A DNA stretch of 64,000 nt, from the NCBI RefSeq assembly GCF_000242455.2, contig NC_019892.1, forward strand, positions 5,962,744 to 6,026,743, read 5' to 3'. Below the pieces are notes generated by a model. That model ran no database searches. It was not told the DNA's origin and saw only the letters and a list, made by a program, of their open reading frames with translations. The position numbers were made by a program, and so were the translations under genes. This document shows positions 44,939 through 53,424 of this stretch, piece by piece; positions within the stretch are counted from its first letter, which is position 1; every line of letters starts with the position of its first letter. Origin of the DNA: Singulisphaera acidiphila DSM 18658. GTDB lineage: Bacteria > Planctomycetota > Planctomycetia > Isosphaerales > Isosphaeraceae.

Positions 44939-46015
44939 ATGATGAAGCGGCTATCATTTCTGATCGGTGCCGTGGGACTCGTGATCAGTGGGGCGTGGTC
45001 GTTGACGTGGGCGGCGGACTCGGCGGCACGCGAGATCCCCGCGCCTTTTGTGCCGTTCGAGCATATGATTGGGAGCTGGAAAGGGACGGCTGTTCCGGCC
45101 GTGAATCGGCTGAAGGGATGGTCGGAAACCCACATGTGGGCCTGGAAGTTCGCCAAGGGGCAGCCGGTCGGGATGACCTTGGAATTGGCCGGCGACAAGT
45201 CGCTGGCCAAGGCCCAACTCAGCTATGTTCCCGACACCAAGCAATACCGGCTCGAAGGGACCGATCCTGGCGGCAAGGCGATCGCGTTCGTCGGGGTCAT
45301 GGACAAGGCGGGGCGTGCCTTGGTGCTCGACCGGGTCGGGTCGGCCGGCCAAGGGAAGGATCGCATCACAATTCGCCCCAACTCCAACCTGATCCGCTAC
45401 ACGATGGCCTTCGACCATCAAGAGTCGGGCGCTCCGCAATACGCGAAGGTGGTCGAGGTGGGGCTGACCAAGGCCGGGGTTTCGTTTGCCGCCGGGGGCG
45501 ACTCCGCCGACCTGCCCAAGTGCATCCTCACCGGCGGATCCGCCACCATGTCGGTGACCTATCAAGGCAAGTCTTACCCGATCTGCTGCTCCGGTTGCCG
45601 CGACGAGTTCAACGAGGACCCGGAGAAGTACGTCAAAAAGGCCGCGCTCATGACCCAGCCGGGGGAGGGCAAGCCCTCCGCCAAGCCCGCGTCCAAGGTC
45701 GGCCGGGACGACGGCTCCTTCGATGGCCTGGATGATGAGGTTCAACCTAAATCCAATGGGAAGAGCAAGGCGTCGGAGAAGCCCGCTTCCTCCTCGGCCA
45801 AGGACCAATCCGCCGACGATGATCCGGCTGCCTCGTCGAAACCCGCCGCGAAGGCCTCGAAGGCTGCTTCGCAGCTTCGCCTGGCTCAGAACCTCGAAAA
45901 GTCGGGGAAGACGGCCGCGGCGCTGCAATATTATCGCGCTGTTGCGAAGGACTACGCCGGGACTCCCGAGGCCAAGACCGCTGCGGAGCGGATCAAGGCG
46001 TTGGCGGGTGACTGA
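44939..46015 (+). CDS. Exported protein with YHS domain and TPR-like tail
   Basis: 358 residues. Signal peptide LSFLIGAVGLVISGAWSLTWAAD. Residues 35-180 are a lipocalin-like DUF1579-type beta domain (MIGSWKGTAVPAVNRLKGWSETHMWAWKF). Then LPKCILTGGSATMSVTYQGKSYPICCSGCRDEFNEDPEKY is a YHS motif, found in metal-handling proteins. The rest is a Lys/Ser/Ala linker and a single helical repeat (LAQNLEKSGKTAAALQYYRAVAKDY). Start ATGATGAAG was chosen over an upstream TTG. No operon partner. Confidence 0.72.
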   Translation: MMKRLSFLIGAVGLVISGAWSLTWAADSAAREIPAPFVPFEHMIGSWKGTAVPAVNRLKGWSETHMWAWKFAKGQPVGMTLELAGDKSLAKAQLSYVPDTKQYRLEGTDPGGKAIAFVGVMDKAGRALVLDRVGSAGQGKDRITIRPNSNLIRYTMAFDHQESGAPQYAKVVEVGLTKAGVSFAAGGDSADLPKCILTGGSATMSVTYQGKSYPICCSGCRDEFNEDPEKYVKKAALMTQPGEGKPSAKPASKVGRDDGSFDGLDDEVQPKSNGKSKASEKPASSSAKDQSADDDPAASSKPAAKASKAASQLRLAQNLEKSGKTAAALQYYRAVAKDYAGTPEAKTAAERIKALAGD

Positions 46016-46064
46016 GAGTCTGTCCCAGAAGGCGAATCCTATCGGTAGTTTTCGATAATCTTTC

Positions 46065-46150
46065 GGGTGCCACGGGTTCCGTACTCGGACCCCGTGCGGG
46101 AATTCCTTGGCCGGGGCGCACGGAGTCCGAGTACGGAACCCGTGGCACCC
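46065..46150. repeat. Long perfect inverted repeat (MITE/REP-like)
   Basis: Arms of 26 bp (GGGTGCCACGGGTTCCGTAC... and its exact complement) are separated by 34 bp that hold a nested 7-bp pair CCGTGCG/CGCACGG, forming one long hairpin. There is no U-run, and the arms are far longer than a terminator needs. Likely an extragenic palindrome or small non-autonomous element. Confidence 0.7.
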
Positions 46151-46214
46151 CAGTGTCCTTCCTTTCCCGGTGAAGCCCGACCTTCCGAGACAGACACTGA
46201 GCCGAGTGAGGACG

Positions 46215-46940
46215 TCAGGCTTTGCCGGTTCGCGGGGAGATTCGGATGTCGAGTCCGACGCGGGTGGTTCGGATCTCCCAGTCGTCGCGGTCCCACCCCT
46301 CAATGATCGCCGAGGCTTCGAGGCGGTCGAACATCTGCTCGACGTAAGCGGGGACGCGATCCTCATACTCGGCCACGAGGTCGAGCTTCCGTCCGATCAG
46401 GTTGAGGATGCCTCGAATAGTCGCCGGGCCTTTCTCCGCGATCCGCAACTGTCCCTCGGGGGAGGCGGGGTCGGGACCATCCAAGGTCAACTGCAACGAG
46501 CGAATCAGTCTGCCGAACTGGCCGAACCAGTTGTCGCGGAATCCGAAGTATTCCTTGTGAATAATGTGGATCTCACCGCTGCGGACGACGGCGGCCTGGT
46601 AGACCGACTCGAGGTAGTTTTCGCCGTAGTCGGTCTGAAAGGCGATGTTGACCGCCTTGGCCAGGTGCTGCAAGGCGCCTTTGATCCCGATGACGTCGGG
46701 GTCAACCTGAAGCGAGAGGTCGCGGAGTCCCCCCGCGCGGCGCGCGGTGACGGTCCCGCCGCTTCCCCCGTCGACCGCCACGCCCAGCCCCAACTCCCCC
46801 GAGGGCGACGCGACCGGAGTGATCGGCGGGATCGAGGGGAGCGGCACAGCGGCGGTGGCGCGACGTTGGGTCGGCGGAGTCGAAACCGACGCGGGGGGAG
46901 AAGGTCGTTTCGGTCCCTTGGGTGGAGGCTGCGAGGGCAT
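46215..46940 (-). CDS. Conserved-looking protein of unknown function
   Basis: 241 residues. The first 50 are Pro/Ser-rich and probably disordered, the remainder alpha/beta (GALQHLAKAVNIAFQTDYGENYLESVYQAAVVRSGEIHIIHKEYFGFRDNWFGQFGRLIRSLQLTLDGPD). No signal peptide, no known motif, and no operon partner on the same strand. The start is the only suitable ATG. Function cannot be named. Confidence 0.55.
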   Translation of the reverse strand: MPSQPPPKGPKRPSPPASVSTPPTQRRATAAVPLPSIPPITPVASPSGELGLGVAVDGGSGGTVTARRAGGLRDLSLQVDPDVIGIKGALQHLAKAVNIAFQTDYGENYLESVYQAAVVRSGEIHIIHKEYFGFRDNWFGQFGRLIRSLQLTLDGPDPASPEGQLRIAEKGPATIRGILNLIGRKLDLVAEYEDRVPAYVEQMFDRLEASAIIEGWDRDDWEIRTTRVGLDIRISPRTGKA

Positions 46941-47190
46941 TGGCGACGACTCCGAAGGCGGGCACGTTCATGGAGAGGACGTTCGCCGACATCATAGCGT
47001 GACAGGGGCGGCGAGACGACCACCTTGGCTGATTGGCCTGGCTCGTATCAGGGGCTTGAGAGTCGATCGCGGCCTCCAAAATTTGAGTCGCCAGGGGGGG
47101 GAGCTTCGGGCTACTATGATCGGGCCTGCCTCGCCGAGACCGTCGAGGATGAGGCCCCGATCGATCGTACCAGAGCCTGAAGGTGCCGCC

Positions 47191-48048
47191 GTGTCGCCAT
47201 CGTCTCAACCCGCCTTTTCTCCCCTGGCGCTTGGGGTTTGCAGTTGGAGCTTGCAGGTTCAGAGTATCGCCGAGCTGAAAAAACTACTCGGTGACCTGGG
47301 GGTCAACCTGGCCCAGGTGGCCTGCGGCGACCCGCACCACGCCAACTGGGATGAGGGGGATGCCATGCCTGAGGCGGCGAAAGCCTCGGGGATCGTCATG
47401 ACCGGCGCGATGCTCGGATTCCCGGGCGAAGACTACACCACTCCCCAGACCATCAAGGAGACCGGTGGTTTCGGCAATCCGAGCGATCGCCAGGCGCGGT
47501 TGGAACGGCTTCGCTGGGCCCTCGACCGGACGCGGGAGCTGGGGCTGACCGACCTGATGCTCCACGCCGGCTTTTTGCCCGAGGTCGATGATCCGGGCCG
47601 CTCGGCGATGCTCGACACCCTGAGCCAGGCCGGCCAGCTCGCGGCCGAGAAGGGGGTCACGCTGGCGTTCGAGACCGGGCAGGAAACGGCCTTGCTCCTG
47701 CGCCGGACGCTGGACGACCTGAAGGCGCCCAACATCAAGGTCAACTTCGACCCCGCCAACATGCTCCTCTATGACATGGGGGATCCGATCCAGGCCGTCG
47801 AAATCCTCGGTCCGGACATCCGGAGCGTCCACGTCAAAGATGCCAGACGACCCAAGGTGCACGGTCAATGGGGCGAGGAAGTCCCGTTGGGCCAGGGCGA
47901 GGTCGATATCCGCCGCTTCGTCAAAACGCTGAAGGCGGTTGGCTATACCGGCCCTCTCGTCGTCGAGCGCGAGGTGGGCGACCAGAGTGGGCGGATTCGC
48001 GACGTCGCTCAGGGCCTGGCCTTGCTCCGTGAGTGCCTGGCCGACTGA
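47191..48048 (+). CDS. Sugar-phosphate isomerase/epimerase (xylose-isomerase-like TIM barrel)
   Basis: 285 residues. FSPLALGVCSWSLQ begins the barrel. Metal-site segments include LMLHAGF, GVTLAFETGQE, NIKVNFDPANMLLYDMGDP and VHVKDAR, and the C-terminal GYTGPLVVEREVGD holds another ligand Glu. The family isomerises or epimerises keto sugars or inositol derivatives; the substrate is unknown. The GTG with AAGGTG 6 nt upstream marks the family N-terminus; the long upstream frame is read-through. Confidence 0.85.
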   Translation: MSPSSQPAFSPLALGVCSWSLQVQSIAELKKLLGDLGVNLAQVACGDPHHANWDEGDAMPEAAKASGIVMTGAMLGFPGEDYTTPQTIKETGGFGNPSDRQARLERLRWALDRTRELGLTDLMLHAGFLPEVDDPGRSAMLDTLSQAGQLAAEKGVTLAFETGQETALLLRRTLDDLKAPNIKVNFDPANMLLYDMGDPIQAVEILGPDIRSVHVKDARRPKVHGQWGEEVPLGQGEVDIRRFVKTLKAVGYTGPLVVEREVGDQSGRIRDVAQGLALLRECLAD

Positions 48049-48169
48049 TCGAGGACGTTGCGGTTCGGGACGGTCGCTCCATGGCCCATGATTTGCAGGA
48101 TTCGTCTCGTCGCGGGCAAGAAGAGGTCTTCGACGCCTTGAGTCTGCAATCCCCAAAAGGAGAGAAGTC

Positions 48170-48649
48170 ATGTCGCTCAAGCTTTGGAGTTTGGCCGTCC
48201 CCTTCGTAAGCTTTGCGCTGGTCGCCTCGACGTGTGCTGCGCAAGAGCCGGCGACAGGGGAAAAGCCGGCTCCGCCGGTGGGTGAGAGAGTGGGCGAGAA
48301 GGTGGATAGCGCAGTGCAGAGTCTTAAGAAGGGGGTGAGCAACGCGGGCGAGGCGATCCGCGACCAGTATGAGAAGGCCCGTGCCGGCGTCCACAACATG
48401 AGTGTGGCGGCGCGCGTTTATGGCCGCCTGCACTGGGACAAGGCGCTCACAAATTCCAAGGTTGAGATCGAAGTCCATAAGGATGGCGTGGCGGTCTTGA
48501 CCGGATCGGTGGGGGATGCCATGGCCCGTGCCAAGGCGGTCCAACTCGCCCAGGACACGGTCGGAGTGACGAAAGTCATCGACCAACTTGTGGTGCTGAC
48601 CACCTCGACGGGGGCCATTCCGGCCCGTGAGACTTCCGTCAAACCTTGA
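48170..48649 (+). CDS. Exported BON-domain protein
   Basis: 159 residues. Signal peptide WSLAVPFVSFALVASTCAAQ. Residues 78-148 form one BON domain: VYGRLHWDKALTNSKVEIEVHKDGVAVLTGSVGDAMARAKAVQLAQDTVGVTKVIDQLVV. The BON fold binds phospholipid or is used in envelope stress proteins such as OsmY. The ATG is preceded by AAAGGAGAG. The helical, charged N-terminal half looks like a coiled coil. Confidence 0.85.
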   Translation: MSLKLWSLAVPFVSFALVASTCAAQEPATGEKPAPPVGERVGEKVDSAVQSLKKGVSNAGEAIRDQYEKARAGVHNMSVAARVYGRLHWDKALTNSKVEIEVHKDGVAVLTGSVGDAMARAKAVQLAQDTVGVTKVIDQLVVLTTSTGAIPARETSVKP

Positions 48650-48699
48650 TCCTCTCGCAGAATCTCCTGCCCGTGGCAGGGAACCGGTGGGACTGGGGG

Positions 48700-48741
48700 A
48701 AAAAAAGGCGGGCCGCCAATCCGTCGGTGGAGGGCGGCCCG
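48700..48741 (-). terminator. Intrinsic terminator of the second arsR gene
   Basis: On the minus strand, CGGGCCGCC/GGCGGCCCG (9 bp, 15-nt loop) is followed by CCTTTTTTTCC. It lies between the convergent BON and arsR genes. Confidence 0.75.
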
Positions 48742-48776
48742 TTCAGACAGTTTGACCAGATCCCACCGTTCGGCGT

Positions 48777-49127
48777 TCAGCCAATGACGGAATCGACGAC
48801 CTCGGCGAGCTCACGGCCAGCCTCGGTCAGCCCATAAAAGTTGTGCTTCCCACTCCGTCTCGGCTCGATCAGTCGACCGTGGCGGAGCAGGGCCAGATGG
48901 TGGCTGACCGCGGGCTGACTTTGCGTACCCAATTCGGCGCAAAGCTCGGAGACGTTCCGCTCCTGTTCGTTCAAAAGCATCAGCACCTGAAGCCGCGTGG
49001 GGTCAGAGACCTGCTTGAGCAGGTCCGCGACACGCCTGATCTCGGCGGAAGGACGAGGAGGAGCGGATGCTTTTGAAGATTTCGGGGTTTTCGGAGACGC
49101 AGAAGCCTTGGGCGAAGTGGGTGGCAT
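48777..49127 (-). CDS. ArsR/SmtB-family transcriptional regulator
   Basis: 116 residues. RRVADLLKQVSDPTRLQVLMLLNEQERNVSELCAELGTQSQPAVSHHLALLRHGRLIEPRRSGKHNFYGLTEAGRELAEVV covers the winged helix. A single Cys lies in the helix where metal sensors have ELCVCDL, so metal binding is doubtful. The N-terminal 25 residues are Ser/Pro/Lys rich and disordered. It has its own terminator and a palindrome close to its start that is probably an autoregulatory site. Its targets are not visible. Confidence 0.88.
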   Translation of the reverse strand: MPPTSPKASASPKTPKSSKASAPPRPSAEIRRVADLLKQVSDPTRLQVLMLLNEQERNVSELCAELGTQSQPAVSHHLALLRHGRLIEPRRSGKHNFYGLTEAGRELAEVVDSVIG

Positions 49128-49151
49128 ATAACTCCTCAGGCCGATTGTGGA

Positions 49152-49173
49152 AAATTAGATATCGAACTAATTT
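49152..49173 (-). promoter_or_regulatory. Candidate ArsR operator
   Basis: AAATTAG-N8-CTAATTT, a 7-bp perfect inverted repeat, in an AT-rich stretch ending 25 bp upstream of the arsR ATG, the position used for autorepression. Confidence 0.5.
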
Positions 49174-49527
49174 AGTGTGAAGTCGCCAGTGCGCGAGCTC
49201 GTGAAGACACCGCAACTCAATAGGGATGTAATTTCGCTGTTTTGTATGATTAGGACTCAGCCTCATGGCGTCAACCCCTCCTCCGTGAGAATCCGCCGCC
49301 GTTATTTTTTGGAGAACTCGTGGTGTTTTACGTGAGATTATGAGTTGCTGTGTTAGCAGTGATAGGGCTTCCGGTGCGGACTGATTCGGGGCGGGGGGCG
49401 TGGATTTACGCTTGCCGCAGGGGCGAGTTAGCCGGTAGAGTAGTCGGATGGAATTTGGTCCAGTTTCCCGTTACGGTCGTTGGGGCCGGGCCGGGCGGTG
49501 TTCATCTTGCGCTGAGAGTTCCGTCTG
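49174..49527. other. Divergent intergenic region
   Basis: About 350 bp before thrC. A weak promoter-like pair TTGCCG/TAGAGT with 18 nt spacing lies near 49413-49442. No RNA gene or riboswitch fold was recognised. Confidence 0.35.
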
Positions 49528-50979
49528 ATGTCCGTGCCCACCACCATGACGCAGACCGACCTGGCTTATCAACAGTGCATCAACCCGGCCTGCCGGGCGA
49601 CTTATGCGGTTGACCAGACGATTTTCGCCTGCCCGACGTGCGGCGACTTGCTCGACGTCGTTTACGATTGGGACCGGCTTCCGGTCCCGAGCCGGCTGAA
49701 CGAGTTCGAGGCCAAGTGGTCGACCCGGCTCGACCCGCTCAACTTCTCGGGGGTCTGGCGGTTCCGCGAATTGCTTCCGTTTGCGCCGCGCGAGATGGTG
49801 GTGACCGTCGGCGAAGGGCAGACGCTGCTTCAGTCGGCCGACAAGGTCGCTCAGTACGTCGGGATGACACCCGGCAACTTGAAGCTACAGTACGAGGGGA
49901 TGAACCCCTCCGGAAGCTTCAAAGACAACGGCATGACCGCAGCCTTCACCCATGCCCGGATGGTCGGTGCCCGCCGCGTGGCCTGCGCGTCGACGGGCAA
50001 CACCTCGGCGGCCCTGGCGGTCTACTGCTCGGCGACCGACTTCGGCTTCAAGGCGATCATCTTCATCGGCTCGGGCAAGATCGCCTACGGCAAGCTCGCG
50101 CAAGCCCTCGATCACGGTGCCTTGACCATCCAGATCGTCGGCGACTTCGACGATGCGATGCACCGCGTCCGGCAGGTTGCCGACCGGCTGGGCATCTACC
50201 TGATGAACTCGGTCAACCCGTTCCGCCTCGAAGGTCAGAAGACGATCATGTACCGGGTCCTCGAGGGGCTCGGTTGGGAAGTTCCCGACTGGATCGTCGT
50301 TCCCGGGGGCAACCTCGGCAACTCGAGTGCCTTCGGCAAGGCGTTCATCGAGCTGAAGCACCTGGGCCTGATCGACCGCGTTCCGCGCCTGGCCGTAATC
50401 AACGCGGCAGGGGCCCGGACCCTGGAGTACCTGGTCAGCGAGCATAACCTGACCTGGCGCGACGGCCTCCCCGACATGGCGGCGAGCCAGACCTATTATG
50501 ACGAGCTCGACGCCAAGCACTTGAAGGCGTCGACGATTGCCTCGGCCATTGAGATCAATCGCCCGGTCAACCTCAAGAAGTGCTTGCGGGCGCTCGACTT
50601 CTGCCAGGGGGTCGTTCGCCAGGTGAGCGACCAGGAGATCATGGACGCCAAGGCACGGGTCGGCTCGGGGGGCCTCGGGTGCGAGCCTGCCAGCGCCGCG
50701 AGTGTGGCGGGGGCCAAGAAGCTCCGCGAGGAGGGGATCATCGCCCCGTCCGACCGGGTCGTCTGCATCCTCACCGGTCACCAGCTCAAGGACCCGACGG
50801 CGACGGTCGCCTACCATGGCACCGACCAAGAGAACTTCGAGAAGGTGCTGGGCAGCCGAGGCGTCCACCGCGCCGGGTTTGCCAATCGCCCGGTTGTGGT
50901 TCCCAACGACCTCGACGATATCATCCGGACGATCGCGCTCTACTCCGATGCAGGGTCGGCCGGCGAAGCCGGGGCGTAG
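49528..50979 (+). CDS. thrC: Threonine synthase
   Basis: 483 residues. An N-terminal zinc ribbon (CINPACRATYAVDQTIFACPTCG) precedes the fold-type II PLP domain. LQYEGMNPSGSFKDNGM carries the PLP Lys, ACASTGNTSAALAVYC is the substrate loop, and VPGGNLGNSSAFGKAF the phosphate-binding glycine loop. It converts O-phosphohomoserine to threonine. The zinc ribbon variant is common in long bacterial and archaeal ThrC. It is monocistronic with a GC hairpin after it. Confidence 0.93.
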   Translation: MSVPTTMTQTDLAYQQCINPACRATYAVDQTIFACPTCGDLLDVVYDWDRLPVPSRLNEFEAKWSTRLDPLNFSGVWRFRELLPFAPREMVVTVGEGQTLLQSADKVAQYVGMTPGNLKLQYEGMNPSGSFKDNGMTAAFTHARMVGARRVACASTGNTSAALAVYCSATDFGFKAIIFIGSGKIAYGKLAQALDHGALTIQIVGDFDDAMHRVRQVADRLGIYLMNSVNPFRLEGQKTIMYRVLEGLGWEVPDWIVVPGGNLGNSSAFGKAFIELKHLGLIDRVPRLAVINAAGARTLEYLVSEHNLTWRDGLPDMAASQTYYDELDAKHLKASTIASAIEINRPVNLKKCLRALDFCQGVVRQVSDQEIMDAKARVGSGGLGCEPASAASVAGAKKLREEGIIAPSDRVVCILTGHQLKDPTATVAYHGTDQENFEKVLGSRGVHRAGFANRPVVVPNDLDDIIRTIALYSDAGSAGEAGA

Positions 50980-51099
50980 GGTCTCTTGCACGGAATCGAT
51001 CCGTGCAAATTCCGAAGTCGAGTCGGCCCAACCCGCCAGGTCTGTTCTTGTCGGGTTGACGTCAGCCTGCCACCTCCTCAAGGTAATGACAGGCTGAAG

Positions 51100-51126
51100 C
51101 CGACTCCGTCCAAGAGACGGAGCCGG
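51100..51126. terminator. Hairpin between thrC and the chemosensory operon
   Basis: CCGACTCCGTC / GACGGAGCCGG, 11-nt arms with one mismatch and a 5-nt loop, between two convergent genes. No U-run; possibly bidirectional. Confidence 0.5.
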
Positions 51127-51140
51127 CCGCTGTTCGCGGT

Positions 51141-52340
51141 TCACTCCGGCGGCAAGAACCGCAGCTCGGCGATCGAGAAGTCATCCATGTATTCGTCCGA
51201 GCCGCCGAGAACCTTGGTGTATTCGATCAGTCGATCCATGCTGGCCTGCTCACCCGTCAGGGGTGCTTCGCCCATAAACTTGATGAAGTCGGTATAAGGC
51301 CAGGTGGAGCCGTCGGAGCGTTCGACCTCGAAGACGCCGTCGCTGTAGAGCGAGAGCATGCCGAAGGCCTCGACCTGGCAGGTTGAGGTCCGGTATTCCA
51401 GGTCGGGGACTGCGCCGACCATCGGGCCTTCCGACTCGAGCATGAGGAGCTTGGCTTCTTCGACCGTGGGGCCGGTGCGGAGCAAGGCCGCCGGGTGGCC
51501 GCCGCCGGCGTATTCGATCTGGCGGGTCGACTTATGATAGATCCCGTACCAGATGGTGAAGAAGAGGCCGTTTTGCTGGTCCATCTGGAAGGCCCGGTTG
51601 AGCGCGGTGAGGACCTGCCCCGGGTTGCGGAAATCGGTCTGTGGCAGTGATTGTGAGCGGAGCGCGTTCAAGGCGGAGACGGAGAGCAAGGCCGCGCCGA
51701 CGCCGTGGCCGCTGACGTCGAGCAGGTAGAACGCGAAGTGCTCGTCGTCGAGCCAGTCGTAACCAAAGGTGTCCCCCCCCAGGTCGGCGGAGGGGATGAA
51801 TCGCCAGTCGGCGCGGATCGCTCCTTTTTTGAGTTTCTCCGGGAGGAGCGACTGCACGTACTTGGCGGCTTCGGCCACATCCTTGGCCATGACCCGCTGG
51901 CTCTCCTGAAGCGCCTTGTACGCTTCATTGCGCTGGAGCAGGTTGATGTAACCCTTGGAGTGGTAGCGGATCCGGGCGAGCAGTTCCAGCCGGTCCGGTA
52001 GCTTGACGATGTAGTCGTTGGCCCCGAGCGCGAACGCCTCGGCCTTGATCGTCGGCTCTTCCTTGGTGGAGAGCACGATCATCGGCGTCTCGCGAGTCGC
52101 CTCGGTTTCGCGGAACTTCTTGACGAGGGTCAGGCCGTCGATTTCCGGCATGACCAGGTCCTGAAGGATCACGGTCGGTGAGACCTTGATCGCTTCTTCG
52201 ACGGCCCGGGTTGCATCCTTGCAGTAGTGGAAGACGATATCCTGCTCGCTGGCGAGCATTCGTCGCACGGCCTCGCCGATCATGGGTTGGTCGTCGATCA
52301 AGAGGACCGTGATCTGGTGCTGCGTCAGGCCGGGTTCCAC
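51141..52340 (-). CDS. WspR-like receiver fused to a SpoIIE/PP2C phosphatase (pathway output)
   Basis: 399 residues. Residues 10-130 are a receiver: LLIDDQPMIGEAVRR, ILQDLVMPEIDG (phospho-Asp), IVLSTKEEPT and YIVKLPDRLELLARIRYH, closely resembling the receiver of the diguanylate cyclase WspR. A coiled-coil linker (RNEAYKALQESQRVMAKDVAEAAKYVQSLLPEKL) leads to a PP2C-like domain: ADLGGDTFGYDWLDD and LLDVSGHGVGAALLSV hold the metal Asp residues, and LYSDGVFEVE the last. Known members dephosphorylate anti-sigma-factor antagonists. GTG start has GGGGA 8 nt upstream. Last gene of the operon, 61 bp after wspF. Confidence 0.9.
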   Translation of the reverse strand: MEPGLTQHQITVLLIDDQPMIGEAVRRMLASEQDIVFHYCKDATRAVEEAIKVSPTVILQDLVMPEIDGLTLVKKFRETEATRETPMIVLSTKEEPTIKAEAFALGANDYIVKLPDRLELLARIRYHSKGYINLLQRNEAYKALQESQRVMAKDVAEAAKYVQSLLPEKLKKGAIRADWRFIPSADLGGDTFGYDWLDDEHFAFYLLDVSGHGVGAALLSVSALNALRSQSLPQTDFRNPGQVLTALNRAFQMDQQNGLFFTIWYGIYHKSTRQIEYAGGGHPAALLRTGPTVEEAKLLMLESEGPMVGAVPDLEYRTSTCQVEAFGMLSLYSDGVFEVERSDGSTWPYTDFIKFMGEAPLTGEQASMDRLIEYTKVLGGSDEYMDDFSIAELRFLPPE

Positions 52341-52401
52341 GCGATTCCCCTTCGATAAATAATCAGAACGTGTTGATTTTAAAAAAGTCGGGTCGGACAG
52401 T

Positions 52402-53424
52402 TCATGAGGGCTGCGAGCGACGGAGGTGCTCGACGATGCTCTTGCCGATGCGTTCAATCGGAAGAACTTCGACGGCGGCTCCCACTTCGGCGGCTGCGCG
52501 GGGCATTCCCCAGACGATGCTGGTGGCCTGATCTTGCGCGATGGTGAACCACTTGGCCTGGCGGAGCTTCAGCAGGCCCTTGGCGCCGTCGCGTCCCATC
52601 CCGGTCAGGACGGTCGCGATCCCCGGCCTTGGCCAGTGGGTGGCGACGCAGTCGAAGAAGACGTCGACGGAGGGGCGGTAGCTGAGTGCGATCGGCTCTG
52701 GACTGTAGCGGAGCCGATGGCTCGAATCCATGGTGAGGTGGTCGTTGGTCGCGGCCAGGAGGATTTGTCCCTTGCCGGGGCGGTCGCCGGGTTTGATCAG
52801 GTCGACATGCCGCCCGGTCTTTTCGCCGAGCCAGGTCGCCAGGCCGGGGGCAAACGCCACGTCGACGTGCTGGACGATGATCGTGCAGGCATCCCGCTGT
52901 AACGGGAGGTCGGCGAGGATTAGGGCCAGCGCATTGGGGCCTCCCGTCGACGAGCCGATGAGGACGAGCGAACCGTTCCAGGCCAACGGCTGGGTTGGAA
53001 TGTCGGTTGAGGAGCCGGCCTCCCCCGACTTGCCGATCAGCTTGGCGATGATCGCGATCTTCTCGATCAGCGGGGTCGCCCCCGCCACCTCCCCGTGCGG
53101 GCCGAGCGTGGGAGTATCGACCGTATCGAGAGCGCCATGGCCCATGGCATCGAAGACACGGCCCATGCGGCCGCTCACCGTTGCCGTGACCACGAGGATC
53201 GGGCAAGGGGTTTCGGCCATGATCCGGCGGGTCGCCTCGACGCCGTCGATCCCGGGCATGACCAGGTCCATCAGGATCAGGTCGGGGAGGTTGAGCCGGG
53301 TCCTCTCGATGGCCTCGGACCCGTCTCCGGCCATCCAGATGACTTGATATCCCGGCACCGAGAGCACGGCACGCCGAAGCGCTTCGCGGGCCATGGCCAG
53401 GTCGTTGACGATCCCGATCCTCAT
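52402..53424 (-). CDS. wspF: CheB-type methylesterase (WspF-like)
   Basis: 340 residues. Receiver residues 1-120 (IGIVNDLAMAREALRRA; LILMDLVMPGIDGVEATRRIM with the phospho-Asp), a linker, then the esterase domain with catalytic Ser in LIGSSTGGPNA, His in TIIVQHVD and Asp in GMGRDGAKG. It removes methyl groups from the chemoreceptor, and phosphorylation by the CheA would activate it, giving adaptation. Its ATG overlaps the wspE stop by 4 bp. The acidic pocket has Asn-Asp at position 8-9 in place of Asp-Asp. Confidence 0.93.
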   Translation of the reverse strand: MRIGIVNDLAMAREALRRAVLSVPGYQVIWMAGDGSEAIERTRLNLPDLILMDLVMPGIDGVEATRRIMAETPCPILVVTATVSGRMGRVFDAMGHGALDTVDTPTLGPHGEVAGATPLIEKIAIIAKLIGKSGEAGSSTDIPTQPLAWNGSLVLIGSSTGGPNALALILADLPLQRDACTIIVQHVDVAFAPGLATWLGEKTGRHVDLIKPGDRPGKGQILLAATNDHLTMDSSHRLRYSPEPIALSYRPSVDVFFDCVATHWPRPGIATVLTGMGRDGAKGLLKLRQAKWFTIAQDQATSIVWGMPRAAAEVGAAVEVLPIERIGKSIVEHLRRSQPS

